A stretch of 64,000 nucleotides of DNA, taken from assembly GCA_038373865.1 (NCBI GenBank), contig JAXGGA010002995.1, positions 1 to 64,000 of the forward strand. The letters are read 5' to 3'. The stretch is from Uloborus plumipes. Its lineage: Eukaryota > Arthropoda > Arachnida > Araneae > Uloboridae. Under the pieces are notes generated by a model that saw nothing but the letters and a program-made list of their open reading frames with translations, made no database searches and had not been told where the DNA came from. Position 1 is the first letter of the stretch. Each line of letters begins with the position of its first letter. Below, piece after piece: positions 22,385 through 34,325 of this stretch. The position numbers and the translations under genes were made by a program.

Positions 22385-23278
22385 ATTTCTCTCGATCTTC
22401 AAGCAGCATACGATCTGGTTTGGATAGATGGCTTGATGATCAAGCTGATTGAAATGGGAATAAGCGGTTATGCAGCGCTTTGGATTTTTAATTTTCTCTC
22501 GGACAGAATTTTTAATGTTAAATGGAGAAATGTTTTGTCGGTGGATAAAACACATTCAGAAGGGGTACCTCAAGGCGCGGTACTCAGTCCTATTTTGTTT
22601 CAAGTTTATATTCATGATTTAGGGGACAGTATTCCCACAAATGTTAAATTTACTACCTTCGCTGACGGCATCTTTATTTTTTGCTCAGGTCCTGATTTGG
22701 ATAATGTTATGAACCGTTTGCAGACTGCCTTTGTGCACATTCAGAACTGGTGTGAAAGATGGAACATGAAGATTGTCCCAAGCAAGTGTTCTGCCATTAA
22801 CTTTTCTAACAAGAAAGAAAAACCTTGTAGAAACTTTAAAATTAATGACATCGACATCCCTTGGAAGGACAATTTGAAAATGTTGGGCCTCTTTTTTTCT
22901 GCTAATCTCACTTTTCACTATCACTTTAATCAGGTTGCAAAAAAAGTCTCTAAGTACATAAATGTTTTTAAATTCATCGCATCTAGGAAATGGGGAGCTA
23001 GATCTACCCACCTGCTTAGAATTGGTAACATATGCATACGAAGTCGTTTGGATTACGGCAGTCATGTGTTTGTTTCCCCCTCAACCTCTAGCAGGAAAAC
23101 ACTGGATACTATTTTTCACTCTTTCATGAGGGTGGCGACAGGTCTGCCATCCTTTACCCCTATTCCCATATTACTCAAGGAAGCGGGAGAAATGCCGCTT
23201 CCTTGCCGAAGCCGAAACGATGCGACTAAGATGTTCCACACCGAATTCATTGAACAACTCATTCTCGTCGACCCGTAG
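22385..23278 (+). pseudogene. Non-LTR retrotransposon reverse transcriptase fragment
   Basis: An uninterrupted frame of about 295 codons covering the central and C-terminal reverse transcriptase domain of a Jockey-type LINE ORF2. RT motif A is LDLQAAYDLVW (near 22391). The G-VPQG motif is EGVPQGAVLSPILF (near 22560). The catalytic motif reads FADG (near 22656) instead of the usual (Y/F)ADD, so the second catalytic aspartate is lost. Thumb-like sequence SRLDYGSHVFVS follows near 23040. The endonuclease half and N-terminal fingers are absent: upstream of about 22385 the open frame continues but does not resemble LINE protein. The frame ends at a stop at 23276-23278. Its AT-rich codon use contrasts with the GC-richer ORF1 relic next to it, so the two may come from different elements. 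Confidence 0.85.
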
Positions 23279-23298
23279 CTCCTAAGATAGTCTACACC

Positions 23299-24376
23299 CC
23301 ATCGAGAAAATTGTGCAGAAATATAAGTTTGATGACAATAAATTAGCGACGGCAGTGGAAGGAATCACCGAATTCAACGACTTACGCAGCATCTACAAAG
23401 TGATAGAGGAAATGGCAGACGAAATTGGATATGCAGTGGTTAGCGATATCAAATCCTGAGGTCACCAGCATACAAAATACACAGGATAGTCTCGGTCTTC
23501 AGACTGTTAGCAAGAAGGATGTGGGATCTCCACCAAGAGGATCTGGAAAAACAAGGGAGCACGAAAATGGAGGTTACTACTGAGAGAGCGGAAAAAAAAG
23601 TGCAGACGGAAAAGGCAGCGAAAGCCACTACATACGCCGAAATCCTGACCGCAGCGCCGAGAAGGCAAAGAAGAACCCCGCAAGCCCCGACGATCACCCT
23701 GGCCAACCTAGAAAATTTCACCACCACCATAAAGGAAATGATAGTGGCTACGAACACGGTCTTCGAAGCCGCAATCCGAGGAAAGGAGATAAAGATACGT
23801 GCTGAGAACTCCGAAGGCCTGGAGAAAATCTAGAAGTACGCGGATGAAAAGAACATGGAATACTGGACCCGACGGCCACAAGACGAAGTCCCGACCAAGA
23901 GAGTCATCCGAGGGCTCCCAGCGGGCTATCCATGCAGCGACATCGAAATGGAGCTCAATGAGAAAGGAGTCAAGGTTGAGAAAGTGATTCAGTTCTCCTC
24001 GAAAGGAAAGCCCCTGCCAACATTCTTGGTACTTGCGAAGCCTGACAGTGAAGCGACCCAGATGGAGACCTGCAGGACACTAGGACCCTTCGGCATCCAA
24101 TGGGAAAGGCTCAAGAAAAGGACCTTCAACATCCCGCAGTGTTTCAACTGCCAAGGCTTCCAGCACTCGGCCCACTCCTGCAGAAAGAAGCCAGTCTGCA
24201 GATTCTGCGCCGAGCAGCATGATTCCAGAGGGTGCCCTGACAAAACTCAGAAGAAATGCTTCAACTGCCTTGGCAATCATACCGCCTCTGACTGGAACTG
24301 CCCGCGCCGCCCCAAGATTGGCCAGAAATACTGTAGGAGAAGCAAGGAAGGGTGCGTGATATCATCGGAGCGGTGA
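23299..24376 (+). pseudogene. LINE ORF1 (Jockey-type, zinc knuckles), frameshifted with in-frame TAG
   Basis: Three frames together cover an ORF1 protein. The first (23299-23459) reads KYKFDDNKLATAVEGITEFN and ends at TGA. A second, short frame bridges to about 23570. The third runs from about 23519 to 24376, interrupted once by TAG at 23831-23833; the same frame continues as KYADEKNMEYWTRRP. The C-terminal half has an RNA-binding-like core (KRVIRGLPAGYPCSDIE), a region like the pre-zinc-knuckle domain common in these ORF1s, then at least three cysteine knuckles starting CFNCQGFQHSAHSC, CRFCAEQHDSRGC and CFNCLGNHTASDWNC. Such proteins bind the element's RNA. It lies downstream of an RT fragment on the same strand, the reverse of the usual ORF1-ORF2 order. 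Confidence 0.85.
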
Positions 24377-24780
24377 TCGAGAACCTCCGGGTTCTGGCTC
24401 ACTCGCTCCCCCCTGACTAAGCCTCGCCTTACTTGGCGCCGGCTCCTTTGCCTCCCCTCCCTTCTCGCCCCCCTCTTTCTCTTTCCTCCCTCACAGGTTT
24501 TCTACCTCCCGTTCAGACCTTTGCCGCAAGGCGATGTTTCGTGAGTAGAACTCTCTCTCGCTCATGACAGCTCTCGTTCATGACTATCTTCGCCCGCTTC
24601 GCGGGCGCCTTTCAGCCCGGGAAAAAGGCTCCGGCCTGCCCAGTAAAAATACTATAGTAGTATAAGAGTCTTCACTATTTTTCTCTATGTCTTGCTGTAT
24701 GTGTGTCCCCATGTGTTGTATTAAAGTTGTTTATGTTCAACTGTCTGCTCTCTGCTACACTCGATTCACATAACCTTTCA
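24377..24780 (+). other. GC-rich 3' tail after LINE ORF1, with hairpin
   Basis: A C/T-rich, locally GC-rich stretch unlike its surroundings. It contains a strong hairpin CGCCCGCTTCGCGGGCG (about 24591-24607) and an ATTAAA (near 24720) followed by a TGT-rich segment, which could act as a poly(A) signal. It may be the 3' part of the same retroelement or a solo LTR; no convincing TG..CA ends with a target duplication were found. Confidence 0.4.
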
Positions 24781-24965
24781 ACAGCCTCATCCCGTCTTTC
24801 TAGGTATAGGGTTCGATAGTTACACTTCTATGAGGCTATATGATAAAGTAATCAATCAAAGAGGGTCATTTTATAAAAACTTAGAAAGTTTCATTATGTT
24901 CAGCTAGTTATTTTTTGATTTATTGCTCTACAAACTATATGAGGGGCCACACAGGCCCCTCACAT

Positions 24966-25509
24966 CAGTGGCGTAGCGTGGGGGGGGGGAGGCAATTAGG
25001 CACTTTGCTAGGGGCGGCAAATTCTGCAACAATAACTTGAGATTTTTTTTTTTTTTTTGACAAATTGTATATAACTAAATCTGCATCAAAAGCTTTTTTA
25101 TCCCCTCTCCCTTCAAATCAAACTTGTCTACATGCAGTCCGTTATCACCGGCATTGACATGCTCGCACAGTGCTGTTTAATATTATTCTGCTTTAAATGT
25201 TTTCATTTAAGGAAAATATTATCTTTCATATTTCAGTAATTTTAGAAAAAGATTTATTAGAATATTTCGATCAGCATTTCCTGTTGTAGGATGAATACAT
25301 TAAAATGTAAAACATGGTGTGGATTTAAAAAAAAAAAAACCTGTTTTCATTCAGAAAAAATTGAAAATGTCATAATTTCTCGGGCTGAGGGGAAACTCCT
25401 CAGCCCGAAAAACGCCTCTCCTGCCCCCCCCCCCGGGAGCAGGAGAAAAGAGAAGGGGCGGAAAATATGGCGCATGCACCAGGCGGTAAAATCCTACGCT
25501 ATGCCGCTG
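24966..25509. mobile_element. hAT-type MITE with intact 8-bp target duplication
   Basis: A 544-bp element starting CAGTGGCGTAGCGTGGGGGG and ending TCCTACGCTATGCCGCTG, with perfect 8-bp duplications CCTCACAT at 24958-24965 and 25510-25517. Termini and duplication length fit hAT. It carries poly-G (from 24979) and poly-C (from 25426) tracts near its ends and a 10-bp-stem hairpin (CGGGCTGAGG / CCTCAGCCCG) at 25381-25407. A 96-codon frame inside (25291-25581) runs past the element's end and is not a gene. Confidence 0.9.
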
Positions 25510-25517
25510 CCTCACAT

Positions 25518-28500
25518 AGTTGGTAAAGCAATGTTTAGAAAGTACTTCTCCAAAAACATATTAAGAAAAAAAAACCTTTAAAGATAGAGTAAAATCCTAA
25601 TTATCAATGGATTAGGGTGGCACGGTAACTGCTAAAAAGCAAATTTTGCAATTAATCCACAAATTAAGTAAAAGGAATGTGCAAGAGAGAAGAGTGGCAT
25701 TTGTTTTCACAAAGCCGATCAAGTAGCCCGCTTTCATGGGTAAAAACTATAAATGTTATTATCAGGTTTTTGTATTCTTGTATTTTGCACTGGTTAATTT
25801 AAAATGAATGCACTTTAGTGCAATTAAAGCCTGGAACAACTCTATAAATAACCATATGCACTCTTAATTTTATTAGTCTCTAGAGTATATCACATCACTG
25901 CATGATTGAAGTATAAACTTAAGCAAAATAGTTTGTAGGTTAAAAAATTCTGCTTTGAAAATTTTCATACTTAAATGTCTATTTTTGTTCAAGGAATATT
26001 ATGAAACGTTTAGGGATTTGTAATTACACATTCCTATCTTTTTTTTCAGATAACTGAAAACGTCTTTATTCTAACTTTCACATTTTGAAATAATTATCAA
26101 TTGAAAAAATTTTCTCCTATAATTAGAAAGTGCGTTTCACCCATGTTTGATTAACATACAAAATGTACTTCTTTTAATCTTTGATGTGTAAACATATTAA
26201 TTTTTTTCTTAAGTACTGTAAAAAAAAGTCATTTCTTCTTGTTAATGGAGTTTTAAAATTACCTATTGAATTAATTTAGTGTCGCAAAGTCTTGATTTTG
26301 AAGTTGTTTTCATACACAAAATCAAACATGTATCGATCATCAAATACGCAAAGAGTAACTAAGCAACATAAAAAATTCTAAATATATTTCACAATATGCT
26401 TTAAAAACACACTTAATGCCTGAAAATGCTTCATTTTAATCACAAAAATAGTGAGAGAGAGCATTTTTCGAAAAAGTCGACCATGAAAATAAAATATGAA
26501 CTATACAGAAAATTATTAGACGTAAACAAACAGATGGTTACGGTTAAACGAGTTCAAACCAGCACCAAAAACTCTCAAAACATTTTACATCAATGTACGG
26601 AAATGCAGCCATAACTTTAACTAACTTGAACCACCCTGATTGGTTCTTTCCACCGTTCTTACCTTTTCCAGAAAGGGAACTTTATCGCCAGTTTGGCAAA
26701 CAGAATGAGATCCCAACTAAAGTCGTGCACACAAACTATCTTGCGCAGTAGGGCTGCGCAGTGGAAGCCGAAACCGAAACCGCTCCGTAGCTCCTCCCCC
26801 CTGTGGGAAAACGGATGCCCTCGTTGTAACAAAGAGCCAACAGATTCACCCCAATAGCAGTCATAATAGGGTAAGGGCTCCAAGTAGTCGGCCAGTCTCC
26901 AGTAGTTGACAACAATGACATAAAACTCCTCATAAATAGTACATTTTTAATTCAAAATCAGATATGACGCATTCACACACTCATGTACCTATCCTAAATC
27001 ATCAACTAGTGGCAGTTGGGTACTTTTTTTGAATTAGTAATGAGTCATTTCGTTTTGAATGGTGTGCCCGTCATCCAAGATTGCGATTCCGCTTATTTTT
27101 CAGCTAAGATGATTCTGTGGTCGACTACTGGAGCATTTACTAGTGTTGACAACAGCTTGGATTTTAGCATTATTTTTTTTAAATTTCTGAAACAAGTAGG
27201 TGATTCACTATCAGAAAGGTTCATTCTACAGTTTTACCTTGTTTTTGTTGCTGTATTGATAGCTGAAAGTTCTACGTTAGCCAAGACCAACAAAAGATCT
27301 CTTAAATGGCCGACTACTAGTGCTTTTACCCTATCTTTAAACCTTTAAGCACGGGGTCATATATGTCCCTTAAGTTGGAAACTTTTCATAAACTTTCGAA
27401 TACAAATAAATTGTATTTTTTTTCTATTTTACAGAGACAGCAGAATTTTCATAAGAAAAATAAATGCAGTTAAAAAAAACTAATTTCATTTGGAAAACAC
27501 CGTGAATGAAATGTATCTGCATCGTCGGAGGGAGTCATCGGAAAAATTTCAAAATAAAAGAAATAAAACAGATTTTAGTCTCTCACATGTGTGATCATAC
27601 CTATAATTTTCTTGCTTCATGGGTGGGGGGAGTAATGACCCCTCTTCCTGTACCACTGACTACGCTGCTATTTGGAAGATGATATTCAACTGAAATGTTA
27701 TAAAATTAAATTATTACGGAATAGAGATAGCCGAAACGAACTTTTTTCTCCTTTTTGAAGTTAGGTACTGAGAAAAAGTTTCTGGAACAAAGTATTCGGA
27801 AAATCAACTATAACAAGCACAAATAGAAAAAGAACTGCAGTCGTATTTTATTGTTAAAAGGTTTTCCAGTGTAAAGTAAGTTGATAGTATATGAATATTT
27901 TGCTTTGCAGTAAGCACCGTATTGCGAAACCATTTGCACCATCGTGTTAAAATATTTTCTTTAATGTTTTAAAAATGAAATTAATAAACTGGTCTTCGAT
28001 TAGATATCTTGCTAGGCATATGTAAAGAGCCTAGCATCAAAATCACCTTATTCTATTTTTAAAAATTTGACATCAAAGACAAAAAATATTTCACGCTCTG
28101 TCCTGAAAGATTTTTTATTTTTTGAGGATGACATTTGGTGTACAAGTTTATATTTGTTTTCTGTTTTTAAGTTAGCAGCATGAAATAAATAATTACAGAT
28201 AAAACTAATTTGAATAGAATTGGTTAAGCAATATTGTACATCGGCCATCTTTTCTCTTTCTTTTGTTTTCAATTTTCTTATCAAATGTAAACTAAACGCA
28301 TGTGATATCTCAATTATATGCCATAGCCAACTTATTTAAAAAGTGAGTTGATTAAACAATTTGCAATAATGCAATGGTGTTTACGTTACTGTCTGCCCAC
28401 AGTTTCTGTAAAATTGGAAAACGTCCAGTTAAGATGAGACTATCTGATTGGGAAGGGAGGGGGGGGGGGTAGAAATTTGATGCACGTGTTTTGTTCATTC

Positions 28501-28982
28501 GAATACGACTCAGCTTAGCTTCGAGGCAAATCCACATCTCTGCAAAATCTGGCATCCCTGAAAACTAACAGATGCTTCCAGTATAACCGGATGTTCACCT
28601 TCTAATCTCATCCTAGACTGTATCCATACGCTTTTACAGTGGCCATTCATTAGGAGTATGGACTGAATTGAGTCTGAAGTAAGACAGATTTTTGGCAGCT
28701 GTTGAAGTGATAGTATCGACCAAGAAGTAACAATTTATGAAAGGAATAAACTTTTGGAAATTGATGGATTGAGCATTTTTCTTTGAAGCAACTTCTTGTT
28801 TCTCCTCTAAACTTGGCAAAAGAGGAACTTAACGGGATGAAGTTAGCTTTGCCGCAACATCTGGACTGACTTTTTCAACTATTTGCTCAGCTTATTCGTG
28901 ATTTCATTCATCTTTAGAAAGATGATTATAACAGCAAGACAAAATATAAGTATTGATTAAATGCTCAGGTTATCGAAGTGTA
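25518..28982. other. AT-rich stretch without a recognisable gene
   Basis: Nothing convincing. 26745-26800 has a GGGCTGCGCAGTGGAAGCCG / GAAACCGAAACCG block reminiscent of the 49703-49844 MITE. 27620-27670 (GGGTGGGGGGAGTAATGACC .. CCACTGACTACGCTGC) may be a decayed hAT end. A poly-G run is at 28449-28461. Confidence 0.5.
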
Positions 28983-29053
28983 GCATCGGTGGTTCAGTGG
29001 TAGAATGCTCGCCTGCCACGCGGGCGGCCCGGGTTCGATTCCCGGCCGATGCA
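28983..29053 (+). tRNA. tRNA-Gly (anticodon GCC)
   Basis: A 71-base intronless tRNA gene. The acceptor arms GCATCGG and CCGATGC pair perfectly, with A as discriminator. The A box reads TGGTTCAGTGG and the B box GGTTCGATTCC, both canonical. The anticodon stem CTCGC/GCGGG encloses the loop CTGCCAC, giving anticodon GCC, which decodes GGC and GGU. The T stem CCGGG/CCCGG is perfect. The short D loop and small size are normal for eukaryotic tRNA-Gly. CCA is not encoded, as expected in animals. T runs at 29060-29069 can serve as the Pol III terminator. This is the only feature in the window that looks under purifying selection. Confidence 0.97.
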
Positions 29054-29059
29054 AAATGA

Positions 29060-29069
29060 TTTTGTTTTT
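29060..29069 (+). terminator. Pol III terminator of tRNA-Gly
   Basis: TTTT at 29060-29063 and TTTTT at 29065-29069, starting 7 bases after the tRNA 3' end, the usual Pol III termination signal. Confidence 0.8.
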
Positions 29070-29564
29070 ATTCTGGCTGGGACAATTGCTAAAATGTTCC
29101 ATTTGGACAGCACTGCTGCTTGCATAAACATTTTGGTGCGCCGAAAGAAAATTGTTTCGATTTTTTTATGATGAGCAGTACGAAAAAGGTGAATCTAAAT
29201 TCACAAACATGATTTTTATGTTACAGAATATCTTTACTCAGCAGTTGCTAAGAAATTTTTGGCAAGCGCTGATTTACTCAGTTTTTAGCAAAGTTTGTAA
29301 AGTTTCCCGTCTATTTTCGATAATGCAATTGGTTGCCCTAAAGCCCCATAAAAATTTAACAGAGCACGGAATTATTTTACTCCTTGATTTGTCACAAAGG
29401 AGTAGAAATTTAAGCAATTTAGTGTTTTTATATTATCTTTTATTTTAAGGTTTAAATATTTTTTTATATAATGTTGAAATACTATTTTGTTAAATGGTTA
29501 TGAATTTTTCAGCTGATTGTTTTGATAAAAATTAACTATTTATTGCTGTTAATCTTAAAATAAG

Positions 29565-29736
29565 CAGGCCCGTCATTTGGGGGGGGGGGGGGGGGGTCAA
29601 TTGCCTCCCCCTGGCTTTGAGAAATCAATGTATTTACATATAAGTGGGCGTGGTTTTTGCTGTTTTCCGATGAAATTGCATTGTGTTTTCACCCTTTGCC
29701 CCCCCCCCCCTGGAAAAACTTGAAATGACGTCCCTG
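29565..29736. mobile_element. hAT-type MITE with intact 8-bp target duplication
   Basis: A 172-bp element starting CAGGCCCGTCATTTGGGGGG and ending AAATGACGTCCCTG, flanked by perfect 8-bp duplications AAAATAAG (29557-29564, 29737-29744). A poly-G run of about 18 near the left end and poly-C run of about 12 near the right face each other. No coding potential. Confidence 0.9.
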
Positions 29737-29744
29737 AAAATAAG

Positions 29745-32700
29745 ATACTTTGTACAACTATCAGTTTACTTTGCATTCAAAACCAAAGTAAAACTGATGT
29801 CCTGAACTTATAATAAAAAGTAGCAGTATTGAAAGTTCTGCTTGCCATCTCAACAGAATACCTTATTTACAGCGTTTTGTCTTTTTTCAACAATAAGACT
29901 TCTCGGCAATATTTTTAAGTTTCGGTTTTGTTTGCAAAGCTACTATTTCTTTCTTCATAGCAACCAATAGTGTAAGCAGCTTCCGTCATAATTTTAATAT
30001 TTGTATCTACAGCAGGTGTAGGACTTGTAAAGCCAGAGCGTAAATTCCGAAATTGTTCTTTATACTATGTTTCTTTTAATGTTTTCTGGTGAAAGATACT
30101 CATGACTGGAGACATATTTATTACTGTTTAAAAATCAATCGGTGTCGTTAAAAATCAATTTTACAGCCCTGAAATTCAAGAGGTTGGAGGACGCAGCCGA
30201 GTTGAAACAGCTGCACAAATAACAAGTAGATATTTTTGGTCTGTCCTCAAAATTTTAATATTTTTGAGCGCCACAGAAAAATATAGATGGCAGACATAAA
30301 AAACATGCTTTTGCATCTCATTAGCTTGAGCCAGAAAGTTTTAGATCAAGTTGTTTCTTCATCTAGTTTGTTCATCGGATGGTGGATTGGGAACTCGTTT
30401 ATATGGAAAATTCACTCCAAATGCTGCAGGTTTTTTTTTTTTTTTTTCAATTTATTATTATTATATTTTTATGCATATATTTTCAAGACAGCCAATGACA
30501 TGGTTGTCCCCCTTCCACTGTTTTAACAAAAATGTCGTCGCATCTGAATGCTGTCAGTTTAGAAGTAGCTTTGACCTTACTGAAAATGTCTATTATTGAT
30601 GAGAGTAAAATTCTAGGCTATTTTTCTACGGAATTGAATCGAAACAAGCGGAGAGCTGTAAAAACAAAGATTTTTATTGCATCTTTCCTATTTTTAAATT
30701 GAAAGCAATAAATAGTTACTTTATAGCTCGCAAGTTTTTGAAACCTTCATAGAATTAAATAATTATTTCAGGTCATGTAAATCCAGCGAAAACAGAATTT
30801 CATCATTTTTACAAAATTTAGTCATAATGCAGAAAAAAACAAAATTTATATACATTTGAGAAAAAAATGAAGGAATTATACCTCACACTTCAAATTTTTA
30901 TACGATTTTAAGGTCATCAGTTGCATTTTTTTTTTTTTTTCACTACTCATCATTGAAAATCGATTCTTTTTTAAATTTGGGTTTTGATATAAACATACAA
31001 AACAGCATTCAACCAAATCTTTTTTGCATTGGCAGCAGATCAAAAAAAAAAAACCTAAAAATTTCAGATTTTTATGAGTTGTTATACCAACAGCATCTTT
31101 TCCGCGCAGCACGTCATAGAAAATCTTAAAAAGGATGGCTGTGTGTGGGGGGGGGGGGGGGGGGTCCCTTTATAATGAAATCATTCTTCTTTGAAGCATT
31201 TATTTTTAAGTATATTTATTTTCAACAATTATAATTTGCAAATAATATTGCACGTAGTTTTTATCTTCATAATTTTATTGCAGTATTTTACAGTATTTGT
31301 CTTAAGTTAACTGGTTGGTTGGTTATAATGGCTTTTATAGCTGAAGAATCTCAATAAGCTATAATGTGTCATAGATCATTTGTAATACTCTAACCCCTTG
31401 TTGTACAGCGCTTATCGGGCGACCATACCTTGAGTTGATGCTGAAAAAATGTTCCATTTTGGTAGGTTTGGAAGGAACTTATTTCGACTAAAAAACCAAT
31501 TGCAGACATTGTACTAAAAACTTTTTATTGTCTAATCCAATATGAAATAACCTATATTGTGATGTTAATAGTCGTATTACTATTTCTTTCTTCTGTTAAA
31601 CAACTCAATTCATTGATTTTCCACATCACCATCTCCATCTAACTGGAATTCAATGCGGATTAAGATTTGACTGCAAACCTCTAAGAATAAATATCAGCCT
31701 AATCAGCCGTCGCATTGCTATATTTTCCATAAAACGCACCATTTCTCAGATACCGCGGAATCAGTTTCCCGAACACGTTCTTCATCTAGCAGTCATTAAT
31801 ATCGCTGATGTCCTCTGAATGAGAAAAGATTTCCAGAAGTCGTGCGCAACTTTCTAAACAATGCTTCAGAGATTCCTTTTCTGTTTGTGATAAATTATAA
31901 TTGCTTTGGAACATTTCAAAACATCCCGAAGTATAATTTGAAATTTTTGGAATGCAAACATTAATTCGACTCGGAACATTTCTTTCGGCGTCACGTCCGC
32001 TAATATTGCAAAGGGGATTGTTGTTGGTGGATTGTTATTTTTTTTATGCGCAGTTAGATTCTAGAATTTTAATATTTTTAAGCTCATAAGATACGGATTT
32101 GAACTTCCGGATGGGTAGTTTGAAACCAATTTGCTTTTTTTGTTAATTGTATTTCCTTTATTTGAAATCAAGCCCTTTTTATGTAGTGTTACTATTTTAT
32201 TTTATTATTTCTGCTTAGTTAATAGATTCCTTGCTTACGGGATGCAAAAAGATATAACTTACATTTTTAACTGACTTTAGGGTAAAAATAAAATCATTTA
32301 AAAGTGAAAATATTAAAAGTAATAGATAAATCAAATCACGAAAATCGTTTTTCTTTTAAATTTTTTTTAATGATTCAATTTTGTTTGTTTTTTTCTCTCC
32401 TGAATATTTCTAGTGGTTGTCTGTGGGTGGGGGGGGGGGGGGGGGGAGGTTAAAAGTTTAACTAAGAAGTAGAAAAGTAAGATGGAGAAATGTGAATCGG
32501 TGACTCTGCCTATCTAGAACTGAGAGCGAACCCAATTGGTCGGTTGTCGTCTCCTGTCGTGAGTTTCTACGCACGAACCCATGTGGTATGTATACCGGTG
32601 TCCCCGTGCGTTCACGCTCTGTTCTCTCACAGCTTTCATGTTGCGTGCTGATCTTTTTGCACTGATGAAGAGTCTCCATTGTAGTCTTGAAATAGCTATT

Positions 32701-33430
32701 TGCTGTACTTTCTATTAGATTGTGCTTTATTTACGTTGGTTTTTAACTTCAATTATATTTCAGCACAAAGCTTATTTGATCATTTTTTTTTTAACTAAAG
32801 AGATGTTAGCGTGTGATTCATTGGAAATTTTTTTGTTTATTGCATGAACCTTTGACGAAGAAGAAGATTCAAGTGGATTCGAAAAAAACTTTAGGCCATA
32901 CTCATTAAGCCGCACTTATTCAAGTTGTGTGTGAATGCGCTTCAAATGCATTATTCCTCAGAACACTTTCCCCACTCTACTTTTTTGTAAACCCTCATTT
33001 GGTAGCTCGAAGGGAACTCTTTTGTTCAAACATAACGACGAAAATAAATAGTACCCTAAATGTTGTGATTAAAGCATTGAATGTCTTTTATTTACAGATG
33101 TCTTCCTTACACGACAACGTGATAAAAGCCAGTATTTAATTTGTCGTTTCCAGTAAGTTATCTCTCTCATTGTTACTTGGGAGCAGATGATTGATTTTTC
33201 TTAATAACATGTCAGATGGATGTTTCCTTCTTTTCTGCGCTCGTAATTGCTGGCTTTGCTTATGTGTTTTCTCGAAGAAAGCGCTGCTGAAAAATAGTCT
33301 TTATCAGTGAAAACTGGCGTCGTATATGTGATAAATAGAAGACTCGCCATAAATTCATAAAAACGCAAGATAACTTTATTTTTATGAAATGTGAAAGTGA
33401 AAGAATGTTGCTTTTCTCTGTCTAAGCACA
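29745..33430. other. AT-rich stretch without a recognisable gene
   Basis: Long poly-G runs at about 31147-31163 and 32427-32446 are probably decayed hAT MITE ends. A minus-strand open frame at 31786-31992 has protein-like composition but no start, splice sites or known domain. Otherwise nothing seen. Confidence 0.5.
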
Positions 33431-33437
33431 GATTACG

Positions 33438-33485
33438 AAGGGGTCTCCAACGGCGGCCCGCGGGTCACTTCTGGCTTGCGAACAG
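33438..33485 (+). mobile_element. hAT-type terminal relic
   Basis: GGGGTCTCCAACGGCGGCCC followed by GCGGGTCAC and TTCTGGC. This GGGGTC..CAAC..GCGGCCCGCGG style of end is typical of animal hAT elements. The other end was not found. Confidence 0.45.
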
Positions 33486-34060
33486 TTTTTATTCAATCTA
33501 CAAAAGCTCAAAAACTATTTTAAAAAATGATTATGCATTTACTTTTAAGCATTTGAAAGAAAACTAAACCCAGTAGACCTCAAAACAATCACTCCCGACA
33601 TTTTAATTAAAATAAAATATATCGTGGTATTTTTAGTACTTTAAGGATCATAAGCTCCACTATAGAGTAGGAATTTTTTTCAAACATTAAACTATAACGT
33701 AATCACAACGTAAATAACATGTAATGAGAATCTTTGAGAATTAGTTGAGTATATTTGTTTAAAATAAATTGAACATATGTGTCACACTGGACCATAAGGG
33801 ATCCAAAGCTGCAACTATTTTCCTGCAACTATTTAGTTGGTTAATTCATTACTCAAGGCATATACATATCTGGATAATTAAGGACATTGCGTGCACTTAA
33901 TCATCAATTAGAAACTGTTCTTGATTAAAAGTAAAAGCTTGACAGTATGTAGATGCAAGCGTATTTTAACTGCGATGTTTAAGAAGAAAAACAAACTTAA
34001 AAGTAAAAATGAATTTGAAAAAAAAAAAAAAAAACCTTAAATGTAAAAATAAATTTGAAG

Positions 34061-34325
34061 TTTGACATCTCCAATTCAGATTATACTTTTTGCAATAACG
34101 AATTGCGATAGATGTGTGTGTGTGTGTGTGCGTGTGTTGCCATGTGTGTGGGTGTGTGCGTGTGCTCCTTCGCCGCCATGTGCTGCATGGGTCCCTTTAG
34201 GGGCCGGTGAGCAGTTCCGGATTGGTGGAACACCGGGACTTGAAACGCTGGCAGTCTGCCAATCTGAAAGAGGGAGAACACGACGTTTGAGGTCTAAAAA
34301 GAAAACAGATAGCAATTTGCCATTG
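34061..34325 (-). repeat. Solo copy of the 20-kb satellite-like unit, inverted
   Basis: In reverse complement it follows the 19925-21110 units in order: GCAAATTGCTATCTG, GACCTCAAACGTCGTG, the palindrome core TTGGCAGACTGCCAG (34248-34262 on plus as CTGGCAGTCTGCCAA), CATGCAGCACATGGCG, a (CA)n run of 10 or more repeats, and GAATTGGAGATGTCAAAC. The TG run on the plus strand is at about 34112-34160. Confidence 0.8.

Noticed and set aside
24534..24780. Solo LTR with TG..CA ends
   Set aside because: No matching target duplication flanks the candidate ends; kept only as a possibility in the GC-rich tail entry.
31786..31992. Minus-strand open frame with protein-like composition as a host exon
   Set aside because: No start codon near the front, no credible acceptor or donor, no known domain, and its length is unexceptional.
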